DNA of 64,000 nucleotides from Hyphochytrium catenoides (GCA_900088475.1 FLMG01000261.1:5581-69580); one strand, 5' to 3'. Counted from the first letter of the stretch, positions 1 through 12,227 are shown. The notes: generated by a model not told the origin, from the sequence alone. Translations and numbers: made by a program.

Positions 1-2598
1 TCTTCCTTCCCCTAATAACTGAAATATTGGCGTCTCCGGTGACATTCTTCACCTCCATAACCTTGACTGTCCCCGTTCTTATCTGTCGAGGGTACCGAAG
101 GGCAAACCATGGACAAAGAGACATGAGAAAGGGCACGAAGAGCGAGCTTCGAAGCAAAGGAAAAGAGCCATGAGATACAAAGTAGACAATGACTTAGAGG
201 CCAAGAGCAGATCGAACGAGAGCAGCAAAATGCGCTTGCTTGCAGAGTGCGGGGGCCAATAATGAGAAGCCAAAATGGACTCAAATGATTCTTCTACTGC
301 GGAGAAGCCAACCTGAGAAAGCAGCTCCTTCACTCGCCCTCTTGCCCACGCTGAAACGTCCTTCTCTTCATAGGTACCGCCTGTGTTCCACACTGATCCC
401 ACCTACTCGTGCGCCAGGCGATAAGTCAGCGGAATAGATGACAACAAAGAGATCGGAAGGCACAGAGTGAGAAATAACAGCAATCTGAAGAATGGGTGGC
501 TAGTAGGGACATATAAGGAGGGAAGAGGTGACAGTGCGCCAGAGCATAGACCAGAGGAGAGGCCGGATCCCCGCTATCCTGATGTGCGAAGACAGCTAGT
601 AGATCACAAGAAAGATGGAAGACAGACAGCTGTTGCGCTCTCCCTAGCTCCTAACGATTTTCTCTTGCTTGCCCATAAAGTCTGCAAGGCTTACCGTGTC
701 TTTGGCCTCCACCTTGGAGAGCTCTGCCTGGTCCACTTTCTTCGGCGCAATGTCGCCGATTAACTTCTTCGCCTCTTCGCTAAGTTCATTGTGGAAGTAG
801 GTGGTCGTACGCCCATCAGCTAGCTTCTTATAGCCGCGGACGGCGGCCGCCTTGAGCTCTTCTTCTTCATCCACCTCCATCTTAGTTCCCTCGCTACGTT
901 GCTCTTCCTTCGGCTTACTGTTGGTGCTGGATGAGACAGCGGACGGCCTAGATGGCTGCCGAGGCGTGGTCTTGTTGGAAGTTTGTCTGGGCGCCTGTGG
1001 GTGCCAATCAGTAGAAATAGGTAGAGAAAGAGAGAGAGATGCAGGGCGATTGTCGGATGGCAGAATCAGAAGATATTTGCCTATAGAGGAAGGCTATGGG
1101 AGTATCTATTGGGTGGCACAGGCCTAGAGGACGGAGCAAGAAAGCTCTCGCGGAGAGAGGGAAGAAGAAAGAATAGAAGCGGTTCTGTCGGGCAGGGACA
1201 CCGATAGATCAAGACCAACATCGAAAGAGATTGAAATATGATGGAACAGTGTCTTTACCTCTTCCTTCATCTTTTTGCTGAGCTCTCTCTCACTCTGTAA
1301 CAGCTGCTGCACGGCCTTGTCATTGGGCTCCAGCGCCAGCGCTGCTTCCAGCGCCTCACAGGCCTCCCGGTGCCGCTTCAGCTTTGAGAGCGCTTGGCCC
1401 CGACGGAAGTGTCCCTGATGATGACACAGGCATAGAAGCAATTGGCGTGAGATTGGACAGACAGAATAGCCTGAGCGTCAGCGACAATGACGGTAGAACG
1501 GGATGAAATGGCCAAGGAAGCATCACACAAGCTCTCAAGCTCGGCCTAGCGCATTAGAGGAGAAGGAGAGGTGATCCATGACTCTACGCAGCTCGATCGC
1601 TTCTCTCCCGTCCCTCCGTATATCCTTACCTTGGCCCAAGACGGGCTTGCGGCTAGAGCTGAGTCAGCATCCTCTAACGCCTTCTCGAACTGGCCCATCA
1701 TGCAGCGAGTGACCGAGCGGTTGCCCAGGACAGTCTGTTATATCATTAGAGCAGATAGTTCCGGGTTTGGCGGATGGTGAGTGAGGAAGGGAAAAAAAGC
1801 GAGGAAGAAATGACACAGGCATAAAGACAAGACGAGGGGATAAGGAGAGGCTTTGACGTGCCCAGGAGGGGAGAGGTCGAGGAAAGTGAACGGTCGATGG
1901 AAAGAGGGACAGAGAGAGAGAGGAAAGGAAAGAGAGAAGAGGAAGAAGAGAAAGCTGGGAGACCTGAGTAGGAGAGCAGACGAAAACGATAGGATGAAGG
2001 GAGAAGAAAAAGCGAAGTCCTACATGCATGGCCGGATCCAGCTCTATGGCCCGAGAGTAGAGAATGTCAGCTTCTTCCAGGCGCCGGGCCTTGAAAGCAG
2101 CATTGCCCCGGTTCTTGATCTCGTCTGTCAGTGGTTAGACAGAGAAAGAGGTCAGCGAGAGAAATAGAGAGAGTAAAAGAGCGTAAGGAAAGATGCACAG
2201 CCAGAAGATGTGGTGCAAAAAGACTGCGGGAGACAAGGAGAGACGGGAACGAACTATCTCAGAAGAGAGAGAGAAAGAGCCAAAGTGGAGCAATAGTCCA
2301 GCGCAAGTGCAAGGACCGCCAGAGACAAATCGACAGAAAGAGAAGCAGGTGGCCAGGGGAGTATCGGGGCAGAGGTTAGACAGAGTCAAGCATGGAAGAG
2401 AAAAGCACGATCTACCTAGCAAACGCGCCTTCTCCTCGTCTGTCTGAGGGACAGCATCAAGTATGTCTCCGTGAGCCTGCCGAATCGGAATCATCGTGCT
2501 GCTGCCAATGGCGCCAATGCTGCGGGAAAGGTTGCAGAGTGACCAGAAGCCTATGGGAGTGGAGAGCACCTGATCTTGCGAAGTGACCGGCGGGGAAA
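1..2598 (-). CDS. TPR co-chaperone with C-terminal Aha1 N-terminal domain (3' end outside window)
   Basis: Spliced gene read from the minus strand. Phase-compatible exons are 2598-2416, 2124-2024, 1734-1630, 1414-1259, 994-656, 402-313 and 82-1; the gene runs off the left edge. The second to fourth exons encode TPR repeats (NRGNAAFKARRLEEAD, SPSWAK joined to GHFRRGQALSKLKRH, ALALEPNDKA). The 994-656 exon carries the block ADGRTTTYFHNELSEEAK..IGDIAPKK. The last two exons match the start of the Hsp90 activator Aha1 (GSVWNTGGTYEEKDVS.WA...ELL, then VKNVTGDANISVIRGRK). TPR domains of this kind bind Hsp70/Hsp90 tails and Aha1 domains stimulate the Hsp90 ATPase, so a cytosolic Hsp90 co-chaperone is inferred. 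The 5' end is unsettled: a Met sits inside the 2598-2416 exon (MIPIRQAHGDILDA), but the reading frame is open upstream of it to the acceptor. All joins are from my reading, without transcript data. Confidence 0.82.
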
Positions 2599-2676
2599 CT
2601 GTGGAGAGAGGTTGTTGACAAGAGATGGTGGTCGGAGAGATGCGAGATTGATAAAGAGAGGAAGAAGAGGCTAAGC
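2551..2676 (-). repeat. Left arm of diverged inverted repeat (source copy in TPR gene)
   Basis: Read on the minus strand, this segment covers a pyrimidine stretch, the string gaccaccatctcttgtcaac, the acceptor ending cag, and the exon start encoding VTSQDQVLSTPI. The same order of blocks is found on the plus strand at 3114-3230. Confidence 0.8.
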
Positions 2677-2712
2677 GAAGAGAGCAAGAGAGAGTGCGAG
2701 AGACCAGAGAGA

Positions 2713-2805
2713 GTGAGAGAGAGAGAGAAAGAGAGAGAGGCAGAGAGAGACACAGAGAGAGAGAGGGAGCGAGGAAGGAGAGGGAGAGCGGAGAGGAGAG
2801 ATAAG

Positions 2806-2830
<25 letters not shown>
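2713..2830. repeat. (GA)n-rich microsatellite tract
   Basis: Imperfect GA repeat on the plus strand, hence CT on the sense strand of the TPR gene. It lies about 115-230 bp upstream of the first exon I can recognise. Confidence 0.95.
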
Positions 2831-2837
<7 letters not shown>

Positions 2838-3028
2838 CTTATCATCGGCCACAGAAAGCTCTAGAAACCAACAGCAATCTATATTCTGGAAACTTTCGTG
2901 CCCCTATTACCTCTAACAAATTCAAGGCAAAATTACAAATGCAAAATGGGTTGTAGTATTGAAGCTTTCCCGCGGTTCTGATCGTCGCCACTTCAAAAGG
3001 CTGTCCCCCACCTAAATCTCAGCTGGTT

Positions 3029-3113
3029 TCTCTCTCTCTCTCTCTCTCTGTCTCTCACACACATCTCTCTCTCTCTTTCTCTCTCTCTCTACTCTCTCTC
3101 TCTCTCTCTCTCT
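3029..3113. repeat. (CT)n-rich microsatellite tract
   Basis: Imperfect CT repeat that mirrors the GA tract at 2713-2830, immediately before the right arm of the inverted duplication. Confidence 0.95.
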
Positions 3114-3230
3114 GCTTATCCTCTTCTTCTCATCGAGCTCGCATTTCTACGACCACCATCTCTTGTCAACCTGTTCGCGCAGGTTAACCCCCGGTCACTT
3201 CTGAAGATCAGGTGCTCTTCACTCGCATAG
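3114..3230 (+). repeat. Right arm of diverged inverted repeat (copy)
   Basis: Plus-strand copy of the block at 2676-2551. It shares gaccaccatctcttgtcaac exactly, then keeps a cag acceptor and ccggtcactt, followed by gaagatcaggtgctctt and cactcgcatag. The frame equivalent to the TPR exon stays open for about 30 codons (VTSEDQVLFTRI), then ends in TAA. It may be a pseudogene fragment or the relic of a divergent paralogue. Confidence 0.8.
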
Positions 3231-3707
3231 TATCGGGTTCCTTTAGCCTCTCCTCTTATCTATAAGATTCTTCCACCTACCGGGAGCCAAACATTGTGCA
3301 ACATCCGTGCGCTGACTGCTCAAGCACAGCTCCGGACCTTGGTCCAAGAATCCGGCCTGGCGGTATACGGCCGACATAGTGCTCAAACGTTAGGATGGAG
3401 CTCAGTAGTCGATGCCCTTCCTCTCGATATACTCTGCTCTTCTCTTTCAAAGTGTGGGATATCAAGTCAAGGAATGGAAGTGCGCGTCATTTTGATGAGA
3501 TGACAGCGCGAGACACGCTTTGTGGCGCCCTACAGGGCCTCCCATATGGACGTTGTACGCCCACTGAGACGAGTAGACAGAGATTGAGTGAGACATTTTA
3601 TTCGGGCGAGAGATGGACAGAAGAAGAAGGAGAGACAAGACGGTAGGGCGTTTGGAAAACCCTTTAGCAGCGAGTAGAGTGAATGTATGGGCGAGCCGGA
3701 GGAACTG

Positions 3708-6700
3708 CTACGAGCTTATGCCCTCTCTCATCATCTCATCCCGTAAGTTCTCATAGGACTCAAAACGGGCGCTAATCCAGTTCTTGTCCATGTCTGCATC
3801 CCTGGGCATCATCGGCTGCGGGTGGGACAGTACTTTCGCCATAACGAAGAGGACCTAGTAAAGGCAGCGACGAGAGTTAGAAAGAGGGAAGGCAGAAAGA
3901 GCGGGAGATAGGACCAAAAGCGTTCACGCTCCGTGTCCGAGAGGAGGGCGGGAAGTGCGTGGGCTTTAGCGTTACCAAGTCTTTAGATGACCAATAGCTG
4001 GAGTGCGCTGTCAATGCGCTCACTTGTTCCGTCATGGCCTCGAAGGCCGAGCTCTAGCGTAGGGAGACGAGCGTTACTGAGGCGATTTGGTGCCGCGAAA
4101 GCAAGGAAGAAGGAGGGAAGAACGAATCGGGGGGCTGCGAAAGGCAGTAGAGGGCGAGCAGCAGAAGGGGAAACCAAAGCAATGGCATGGACTAGCAAAA
4201 GGAAAGAAAGCTTAAGCCATGGACCCGTAACAGACGTGAGACTGTCTCCGCACGGGACAAGGTTATCTCTAGAGAAGCCAGCTCCGTGAGGAATTACAAA
4301 GAAACGTGAGCAAGCAATGACAGAGGCTTGGAGAGAAGAGTGGGAATAATACTATTGGCACCTGAAGATTATAATCGATTCTCTCTCCATTGTTCAGCTT
4401 CCCAAAGCTAATGCCTGAGCCCAGGCCATTAGAATTAAACGTAGCATGCGAAGCAAGGAGCCGCATTCAGTTGGAACAGCAGAAGAATAAGACAGATATT
4501 GCTCCGCCAGAAAGGAAGAGCACTGACAGCAGAGTTGAACGTATTGAAAGAGGCAGGACAAAGTCTAGTAGGTAGCAAGGCGCCAACGCAGAGTCTGGAA
4601 AGAAGCCATCAAGGGAAAAGACAAAGCTGGCGGCACAGACTGACCAGTATCTCTTCCATCCTTGTCCTTTGAGCCTTCAGAGGGCTTGAGAAGGCTGGAG
4701 ACCGACTGAAAGATGTTTGCTATTTCCTTCGTCTTAGTATCAATCTCAGTTACCACGTCCTGAACAACCTGGAGATCGAGGAAGGGCGCAGAGTCGTCAC
4801 CAGAGATCTTGATATCCGTGCAAGTGACGCGCAGATGCTGTATCCATAGGAAGGAACTCTAGCGGGAACTAGAAGAGGAGATAGGGCGAGAAATAGCAGG
4901 CTCTTTAGAGAAACAATCCGGAACAGTTGACGACAGAGTGGAAGGAAACTGAAGAGAGCAAGAAGAACAGAGAGGGGAGAAATACCGAGGGTGAGGGACC
5001 CGGCGGAGGACGAGGATGAGAGAGGGAGCGGAGTAGAGCACGAGAGAGGGTCAATTTCAGAAAGGAAGGTAGATGTAGTCGTACATAGTGGATGCTATTC
5101 CAGCCTGTGTACGCCGGGACCCTGGCAGGCGGAATGGACTTCAACTGACGATTAATAAGAGGTTCCAAACGATAAGCCTAGGGCATGCAGCAGCCCATGC
5201 ACGACGTTAGTCTTGACATCAATTTAAAATAAGTTGGAAGCTGGACCAGAAAAGGGAAGAAGGCGACGACATCCGGGAAAGGGTCGTGGACAGCAGTAGA
5301 AGAGAGGCCACATCCGCGAGGTTATGTTTCTGCCCCCAAGGGAACTCTGGACAGTGGTGGTGAAAGTAGGGCTGACGGCGCTGGTACCTAGAGGAAAGGG
5401 GGAAAGGAGAAAAATTGGGGAGAAAGAGAGATGAAGACAGAACAGAGAAATAAGGGAGGAGAGCACGATTCGTACCACGGGATCGGCAGGATGAAAGATA
5501 TTGTATACATGGCGGCAGTAACGCAGCCTAGTGTCCTCATCCAAGGGCACTCCTCTCACTAGTTGAAACAGAGGGAGAGGAGAACCGACAAGGAACAGAT
5601 TGTTCACAGAGAAGGCAAGGGAGCCAAAAGTAGTCCCGGAGCTCTTTTCTGTCTCCTCCCTCGTCTCCTTGATGGCCATCATCAAGCAGTCGAAAAGAAT
5701 AACAGAGCCCAGGCTGTGCGCTAGGATGGACACACCGCCTTCATACTCTGGATTATATTTGCAATACCTAGAAGAGAATCGGAAACAAGTGAGATACGCG
5801 GAAAAGAGAGCGTCCAAGAGACGGCTCAGGCAAGAGAAGATCCAGGCTTCTTGATCTAAGGATAACCAGACAGCACCCGTCCATGTTATGGAGGCATTAT
5901 GAAGAAGATAGACAAAAAGACAGAATCCAGCAAGGATCTAAGCGAAGAAAGGCAGGTGCCATTTTACCGCAGATAGTTGACGTTCATGGCTCCGACCACA
6001 CAGTCCGCGATGATCTGCTTATATTTAGGCGATGTGTAGAACAGCCTATAAGCACGAAGAGTTAGATGATGAGGCGCCAGCAGGCTGAACGTTGAACGCA
6101 GGGCGGCAAGGCAAATATGACAGTCAAGCATCTCGCATCTAAGAGCTCAACGAAAGTCGGGACGTTTTGAGAGCGAGGCTAACGATGGCCCCCAAACACC
6201 TAAGGCATTTGAAAGAGCTGCAGACGTCTTCAGAGAATGACTCACACATCGGAGAGTACTTCATTTGCCAGGGTCCGGAAGAAAGGCAAAGATTCCAGAG
6301 TGATCGCCGTTATCGTGTCCTTCAACTCTTTCTGTTCGAATATTAAGGTAAGAATGGAGTAACGCGTTGAGAACCGCCAGTATGAAGGATAAAGAGAGCT
6401 AAGCGCGTTAGAGCAGGAGGAAACAGAGCAACCAGATAGTATGCAAATCGACAACCTTGACAGCTAAGAAGAGAAAAGAATAATGGAAGGGCAAGAGGCA
6501 GAAAGTGATAAGATCCAGGCGGGGAGTTGTCTGATGCGGGCTATGCGGTGCCTTCTCTCCGTTCTCACCTGGCTGTGGATGGAAACAGACCAGTCCACAG
6601 GAAGGAACTCAATCGTGCTATCTCTATCAGGAAATTTATCTCTCCCTATTTCCTCCGCAAGTCCTCTCAGGTTGTCGCAGCACTTTAGAATGTCCTCGGC

Positions 6701-9700
6701 TGATGATGTGGTGAGCTTTGAATAGTTTTCTCCAATGCCGTGTACTACGAAGACCAGGTGCTTGGCTACGGGTGGTTTCGAAGGTAGGTGAGAGAGAGAG
6801 GAGGACGAAGAGAGAGAAGGCATTCTTCCCTCTTTCTCTCTGATCTTCTCTTGCTCTTGCTGAGCTTGAGAGGTAGGTGTGCGATATCCCCTATGGACCC
6901 TGCTTACTCTCTGCCCTGGAGGGAGATTTCTAGGGTAACGAAGAAGCTGATCGAGGAGCGACCTGTCCGTCCTTATGTGAGCTATCATGGGCACAGCCGG
7001 GAGAAAAGGAAGCGACACACTAGAGTGAGAGTTGCTATAAAGACAGGCCTTGGAGAAGCGGAAAACGAAAAACACATGTAATGCACAGACTTTAGAGCCG
7101 GCATGAAGATCCAGCCAGTGAAAGCAAGCTAATTAGCTAACAGTAGGAGAGCCAGGGATTGGGAGAGGACAGACATACAGTAAAATGGGGAGAGAGAGAG
7201 AGACAGTGAAACTAGGCGGACACGGTGTCCATATAAAGCACATGAGAGCACCAGGAGACGACCACACGAGACTTATACAAAGCGCGAAGGCGACATGACT
7301 GCAGCAGACCTAGCTCTTGGACCGGAGCAAAGATTGAGGAGGCAGACTGGACCTCTACCCTATCCACATGATCCAGGAGCGACACAGATACTTCAGGCAA
7401 TTTGGCGCCTTGCTGGTGCTGAAGAGTGCGCGATAGAGAAGACGCTATCAGTGCCATCCAGTACCTTCAACAGCAAAAAAAGTCAGACAAGCAGCAGCCA
7501 TCTTAAACCTTTATCCGAATAGCTACCCATAGCCGCTCTATCTCCGCAGCCTCATCCTCTTCGTAGGGATACAGAGTCTTGCCACCCGTATCGTACAGCC
7601 AAGTCCTGTATAGACAAAGCGAAGTAGTGGCATGCTGGTCAGAACTCTGCTGAATGGTGAGCAGTTTTAGTCCGGTCAAGGACAACAGGTACGTTGTAAG
7701 GGCCAAAGAAGTGTCATCTCAAGTCAGAAGAGAGAGAATGAGAAAGGGAGTAGTGGTCCGAGAGCTGTATCACAGAACGGTGACAGTGTGCGTCAGCTAT
7801 ATCTTTACCCTCTTACTACTCTGCAAGGTGTTGCCTCCCAATAGACCGCCTTCATGAGCCTTGAAGCTAAGTGCACCCTGAACCTTCGTCCCTTAACCCA
7901 GCTCTTATGGCTGACAATGCTGTCAGTCTGATGCTGAGAACGGAAATCTGCCTCTAATTGAGCTTTTCAAACAGAGAGGTCGTGGAGAGAGAACCCAAAT
8001 TAGACGCGTAGAAAAGTAGAGGGCCGCGGGCGCGAGCGTGCGTGCGTAAGAGAGAGAGAGACAGACAAATAGACAGACAAGCCGGATCCCAGACTACGTG
8101 GGGAACACAGCGAAGAAAACAAGGTTTATAAGGAGGTGGAACCTGGTAGGGATCAGCCTCATCTTTCATATAGATTTGTTGGGGAAGCACTATGCGCTAG
8201 ATGCTATCAGAGAGAAGAGACTATGGCCCTGGCACCTGAGTCTTCCAGCTGAAAAGGCTTCCACGTCGTTGTCTTATCTTTTTCGTTGGTCTCAAGGTAC
8301 ATCCACCGCACAAAGTGCTCGGAAAAGGGAAAGAAAGGTGGGAGGGACTCGTGGTAGATCTTTGATGACTTGCGATCCCCTGCAGGCAGTGAGATGGGTG
8401 TTAGAGGTAACGGAGCCCGAACTTCATAGGCCGATGACCGGATAAGGACCAGACTTAGAGATCTCAAGCGCAAGCTAAGTCATAGAGGAGCTACAGACGT
8501 AAGTCTTGTGACGAAGTTGAATAGAAGAGACAGAGGGAGAACAAGACAAGAGAGAAATGCTTTGAGAAGAGCGGGAAGGAAGGATTAAGACGGAAAGAGT
8601 GACTTAAAGTTCTGCAAGTATTTCTATCAAGGTTGGCAGGAGATTGTGCCATGGCGACAGACGGATAAGATAGTTAAGACGTGAGGTGCCCCGTTCAATG
8701 GAGGGACGGGATGACAAGAGCGGCAGGATGTGAGCTCGTACAAAGCCTGGATCGAGGTCCGATTGACACAGAGGCAGTGTGAGGAAGAGAGAGAGAAGCG
8801 GAAAAACCATATGCGGGAGATAAAGAGACATTGTGGAGTTGCAATAGCGTTTAGAGCAAAAGGAACTCAAGGCTGCTTGATAGAGGGAGGACATGTACTC
8901 AGGGCTTCGTACGATGTGACAGGGCGTGGAGTCTCGTCTGGTTCTGCTCGGCCTTCTCTAGTAAGTACTGCACCATCGTCTCCGCGTAAGGGTCTTGCTG
9001 TCGAACACTGCGAGTGAGGAGGCCTGCCATGGTTCCCCGGTGCGATGGATAGATTAAGAACGTGGAAACAACGAACAGAGAACAAAAGAGAGTTGTCAGA
9101 CGAGAGGTGAGACGGGAGGTCACGCTTAAAAACTATGGTAGAGAGAGCAGGACAGATAAGAACAAGTTAGAGACAGCAGCGCCAAGGCAGACAGAGCTGG
9201 AACAGGTAGGAAAGAGCACCAAGGCTATAGATAGGGACAGATAATGAGAAAGTGGAACCCACTCCGCGTTTCTTTGTCGATCTGCCCGCTGGCAGCGAGG
9301 TCGTTGATCATCTCCAGGAGCTTCTCTGCCGTAAGCCTGGACTCTAGATCTGCTGACCTTGTCTTTGGAAGCTCATAGACCGTTTGCAGTCTCATGGGAC
9401 GGCGCCGGGACGGCGTGGATACCCTTACGCTTTCCTCTTCCTCTTTCTCTTTCTCTTGATGCTTCTCCTCTTCCTGCGGGCTGTTACCATCACTGTCGCT
9501 GTCATCTACACTAAGATCTATGGCCACAGTCGAAGGAAAGGCAAGAGGAGATTTGCCATTGACATTCTCTGCATCATCCTTCTTCTCCTGAAGTGCTGTC
9601 GTTGCTTCTCCTGGCTTCGCTTCATCCGTTCTTTGGTCTTCCACCTCCTCTAAGGAATTGATCTCGGCCTCCGCTGTCGTCCAGAGCTTCCAGAGAGACG

Positions 9701-9704
9701 CCAT
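3708..9704 (-). CDS. DDHD-domain phospholipase A1 (intracellular PA-PLA1 family)
   Basis: Intron-rich gene, start ATG at 9704 (MASLWKLW), stop TAG at 3710-3708. Readable exons include: 9704-9263, acidic and probably disordered; about 9030-8910 (TMAGLLTRSVRQQDPYAE); about 8428-8250 (SEHFVRWMYLETN..TTTWKPFQLEDS) and about 7640-7525 (TWLYDTGGKTLYPYEEDEAAE), both WWE-like segments as in PA-PLA1 proteins; about 6960-6560 (HRGYRTPT, LVFVVHGIGENY); about 6430-6240; about 6050-5965; about 5770-5480 with the lipase block VSILAHSLGSVILFDCLM and the DDHD-domain block NIFHPADPVV; then short exons ending HSSYWSSKDL joined to VLFVMAKVL. The Ser of AHSLGS is the expected nucleophile. Family members hydrolyse phosphatidic acid and related lipids at ER/Golgi membranes. 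The exon between 8800 and 8600 and the one after 7525 are uncertain. Confidence 0.88.
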
Positions 9705-10360
9705 TGGAAGTCCAGAGAGGACGAGGGAGGAAGGGTGCAGAAGGTAAGGAAGAGGCGAGAAAGAAGAAGAGAATCCGCAGGGGAGCCGACCCCCACCCTT
9801 GAGATTACTGAGATTGCTGAGGAATCAGTGGCCGTACAAGGCAGCAGCAGCCTCTAGAGCCTCTGCGCCAGGGAGGATGTCTCTTACGGGCAACGGGCAA
9901 AGAAAGAGAACGGGCAGCTCTTCGAAAGGCTTTGGACAGGAAGAAGACACTGAGGGCTCTGCGTCTCGCTGAGGATGGAACCGTCAAATAACGAGGACAA
10001 GGTGTGGGACTAGGGTCAGCAAGGACGTTAAAGGCAGAAGAGAGAGAGAGACACGACTTGGCGCGAGGAGACAGGAGACAGCGCGAGTGCTGCTTGCCCA
10101 AAGAAAGAGAAGCTCTCCTTCGCTTCCCAATCGATGTCAAAAGGATCGGAACTTTCTGTAGCGTCTCACACGAACAAGAGAGCAAGACAGAGAGGACAAG
10201 CATCGAGACCGAGTGAAGAATACAAATGAAATATATGTGAAAGCTTCATTCTATTCATTAATAACTTCTAGGTTTTAGTTTCAGGATTGTTTATTGGAAA
10301 TAAATAGGGAGAAAAGAAAGAAGTAGGGCCACCGAGATATGAGAGAGAGAGAGTGCGACC
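9705..10360. other. Intergenic region upstream of the lipase gene
   Basis: About 650 bp between the lipase start and the 3' end of the next minus-strand gene. Only weak short open frames and a few short GA runs (near 10030 and 10340). An AT-rich stretch at about 10220-10310 could hold the polyadenylation signal of the gene upstream. No further feature seen. Confidence 0.6.
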
Positions 10361-11675
10361 TCACGCGGAGGATTTGCTCTTCTTCTTCTTCTTTTCCTTG
10401 GCCTGCTTCACTCCCTCTCTCTCTCCTTCCTCTCTTTCTCGCTTCATTGGTGCCTCTAGCTGCCCCTCGTCCTTCTTCTTCTTCTTCGACTTCTTCTCGC
10501 TGGACTCCTCACTCCCATCGCGCTTGAGAGCAGCATCTAAACCTCGAGAACAGTTAGAGAGGCAGATGCAAGGAGGCAGGGAGCCCTTAAGGCAAAGAGC
10601 TAGGAGGCAACCTGTGAGAGAGGCAAGAAGCGAGTGGGGCAAGCAAGGGGAGACGATCAAGAGAGAAAATGCCACCTGTTGAGACCGGAAGTTCTGAGCC
10701 ATGTCCTGCCGGTGTGAAGCGCACCCTGAGGCCCTGCTTCTGAGCAACTGCAGAGTACGCTGTGACCTTCTTCACCATCCTTTCCTCCTCCTTCCTCTTC
10801 TCCAGTCCTCCCTGCTCCTCCTGAGCTGATGAGCGAACGACCTCAAGAAACAAAGCAGGTTGTTGCTCCGCTGAGAATTCAGCCAAAGTAGAGTGATCGT
10901 ATGTTAGCCAGCAAAGATAGGCGAGGAGCAGATGAGGTGGCGAAAGAGCTGTGCTGAAAGGTAGGCGACCACGGAAGAGGAAGGAGACCATCAGATCAGT
11001 TCGTACCAGGATAGAGCTTCTCTCCGCCCCTTTGCGGTCTGAGAATGGGGAAGATCTGTCCAGCGGTGCTGGGGTCAGCAACCTTGATGTCATACTGCTG
11101 ACCTCCAGCCTCAAGAGTCTTTAGCACTGAGCATGAGAGAGAAAGCATCGCATCAGAGAGGAGAGACGATTGTCAATCAATTGTGAACGAGACAACAGGA
11201 GCACGTCATAGCTGCAAGTAGGAAACAAACGCCTGCCTTCTCTCCGCCTCAACCACTGAAGGAGTTTGGAGAAGAAGTCCACGTGGGGATGAGGGAAAGA
11301 CGAAAAATGCAAGAATGACACTGAAAGTGGGCTGCCGCGCCATGAGAAAGGTGTATGCTGCCCACCTTTCCCAGGCCTGCTAGCGTGACTGGACTTCAGC
11401 TTCAGCCTCGTTCCGTCCAAGACTTCGGCGTCAACCTGAGAAGACAGCGCACGAGACCCAGAGAGAGTCAAGGAAAGGCATCGCNNNNNNNNNNNGATGT
11501 GCTTGTTAGAGTCCAAGGCAAAGTCTTCTAGAGCCAGTCCATCTCCTTGGTGCTCTATCAGCTGGAAAGTTCCGTCTATTACTCGCGGTTCTCGGCTTCT
11601 CTTCCCCATACCGTCCAGCCTGTTCTCCTCCTGGTTACTCTTGCTGCCCACGGTGCGCGTGTACTCTGAGCAGAT
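10361..11675 (-). CDS. Unrecognised protein with Lys-rich C-terminal tail
   Basis: Spliced minus-strand gene that I do not recognise. Likely exons: about 11675-11496 (GTFQLIEHQGDGLALEDFAL), about 11440-11368 (VDAEVLDGTRLKLKSSHASR), about 11130-11007 (AGGQQYDIKVADPSTAGQIF), about 10880-10685 (charged helical segment, then QGLRVRFTPAGHGSELPV) and about 10540-10361. The last exon is strongly basic and ends in repeated Lys runs, which suggests nuclear or nucleolar location (inference). The 11-base N gap at 11485-11495 falls at the end of the first listed exon, so the frame across it is unknown. The true 5' end is not identified. The Lys-rich tail alone does not set a function. Confidence 0.55.
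11485..11495. other. Assembly gap (11 N)
   Basis: Run of 11 N inside the unrecognised minus-strand gene, immediately after the residues ALDSNKHI. Confidence 1.
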
Positions 11676-12059
11676 AACGTTAAAGCTTCGAGGCAGGAGG
11701 AGATTATGGTGGAGAAGAGAGAATCACGAAGAGAGGATAGACGACTCTGCCACGTGCGTGAGATGCTGAACTGACGGAGAGGAGGATGAGAAGCCTAGTT
11801 CGGCGTACGGCGGCTGAAGGTCTGTTGAAGCAGCCCCAAGACTGAGCGAGAATGAGCCGGGCCAGGAACGGACTGAGGAACTAGAGCAACAGGAGGAAGA
11901 CCGCCAGTCGAAGGCCCCAGAATGGATGAGGGATGGTAGTAGATGCTGCGTCAATTGAGAGCGCACGCGAGTGAGATGAGAACGCGAGCATGGGAAGGAG
12001 AGAAAGAAAGAGAGAGGGAGAAGAGAGAGAAAGAGAGAGAGAGAAGAGAGGAAGAGAGG

Positions 12060-12126
<67 letters not shown>

Positions 12127-12227
12127 AGGGGTAAGATGATGCCTCACCTCCAATCCCTCCCTCAACCCCTCAGCGTCCTCGATTTAACATAAAGGCGTTA
12201 GGATTCACGATACTGTGGTAACCTACC
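11676..12227. other. Upstream flank with long (GA)n tract
   Basis: No supported gene. It holds the 5' flank of the minus-strand unknown gene, a GA tract at about 12000-12126, and then the left edge of the retroelement region. Confidence 0.6.
12000..12126. repeat. (GA)n microsatellite tract
   Basis: Long GA repeat, nearly pure from about 12066 to 12120, and CT on the minus strand. It lies about 325-450 bp upstream of the first recognised exon of the minus-strand unknown gene. Confidence 0.97.

Larger units (their letters stand above)
2599..3707. other. Intergenic region with inverted duplication and GA/CT tracts
   Basis: No convincing gene. It holds a GA-rich tract (about 2713-2830), about 190 bp of unique sequence, a CT-rich tract (about 3029-3113) and then a plus-strand diverged copy (3114-3230) of the 5' exon region of the TPR gene on the other strand. 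From 3231 to the lipase stop codon at 3708 I see nothing recognisable. Short open frames here show no conserved motif. Confidence 0.7.

Noticed and set aside
2457-2852. Possible start of the TPR gene at 2852 (MADDK...)
   Set aside because: The initiating codon is GTG, not ATG, and the frame runs straight into the CT repeat.
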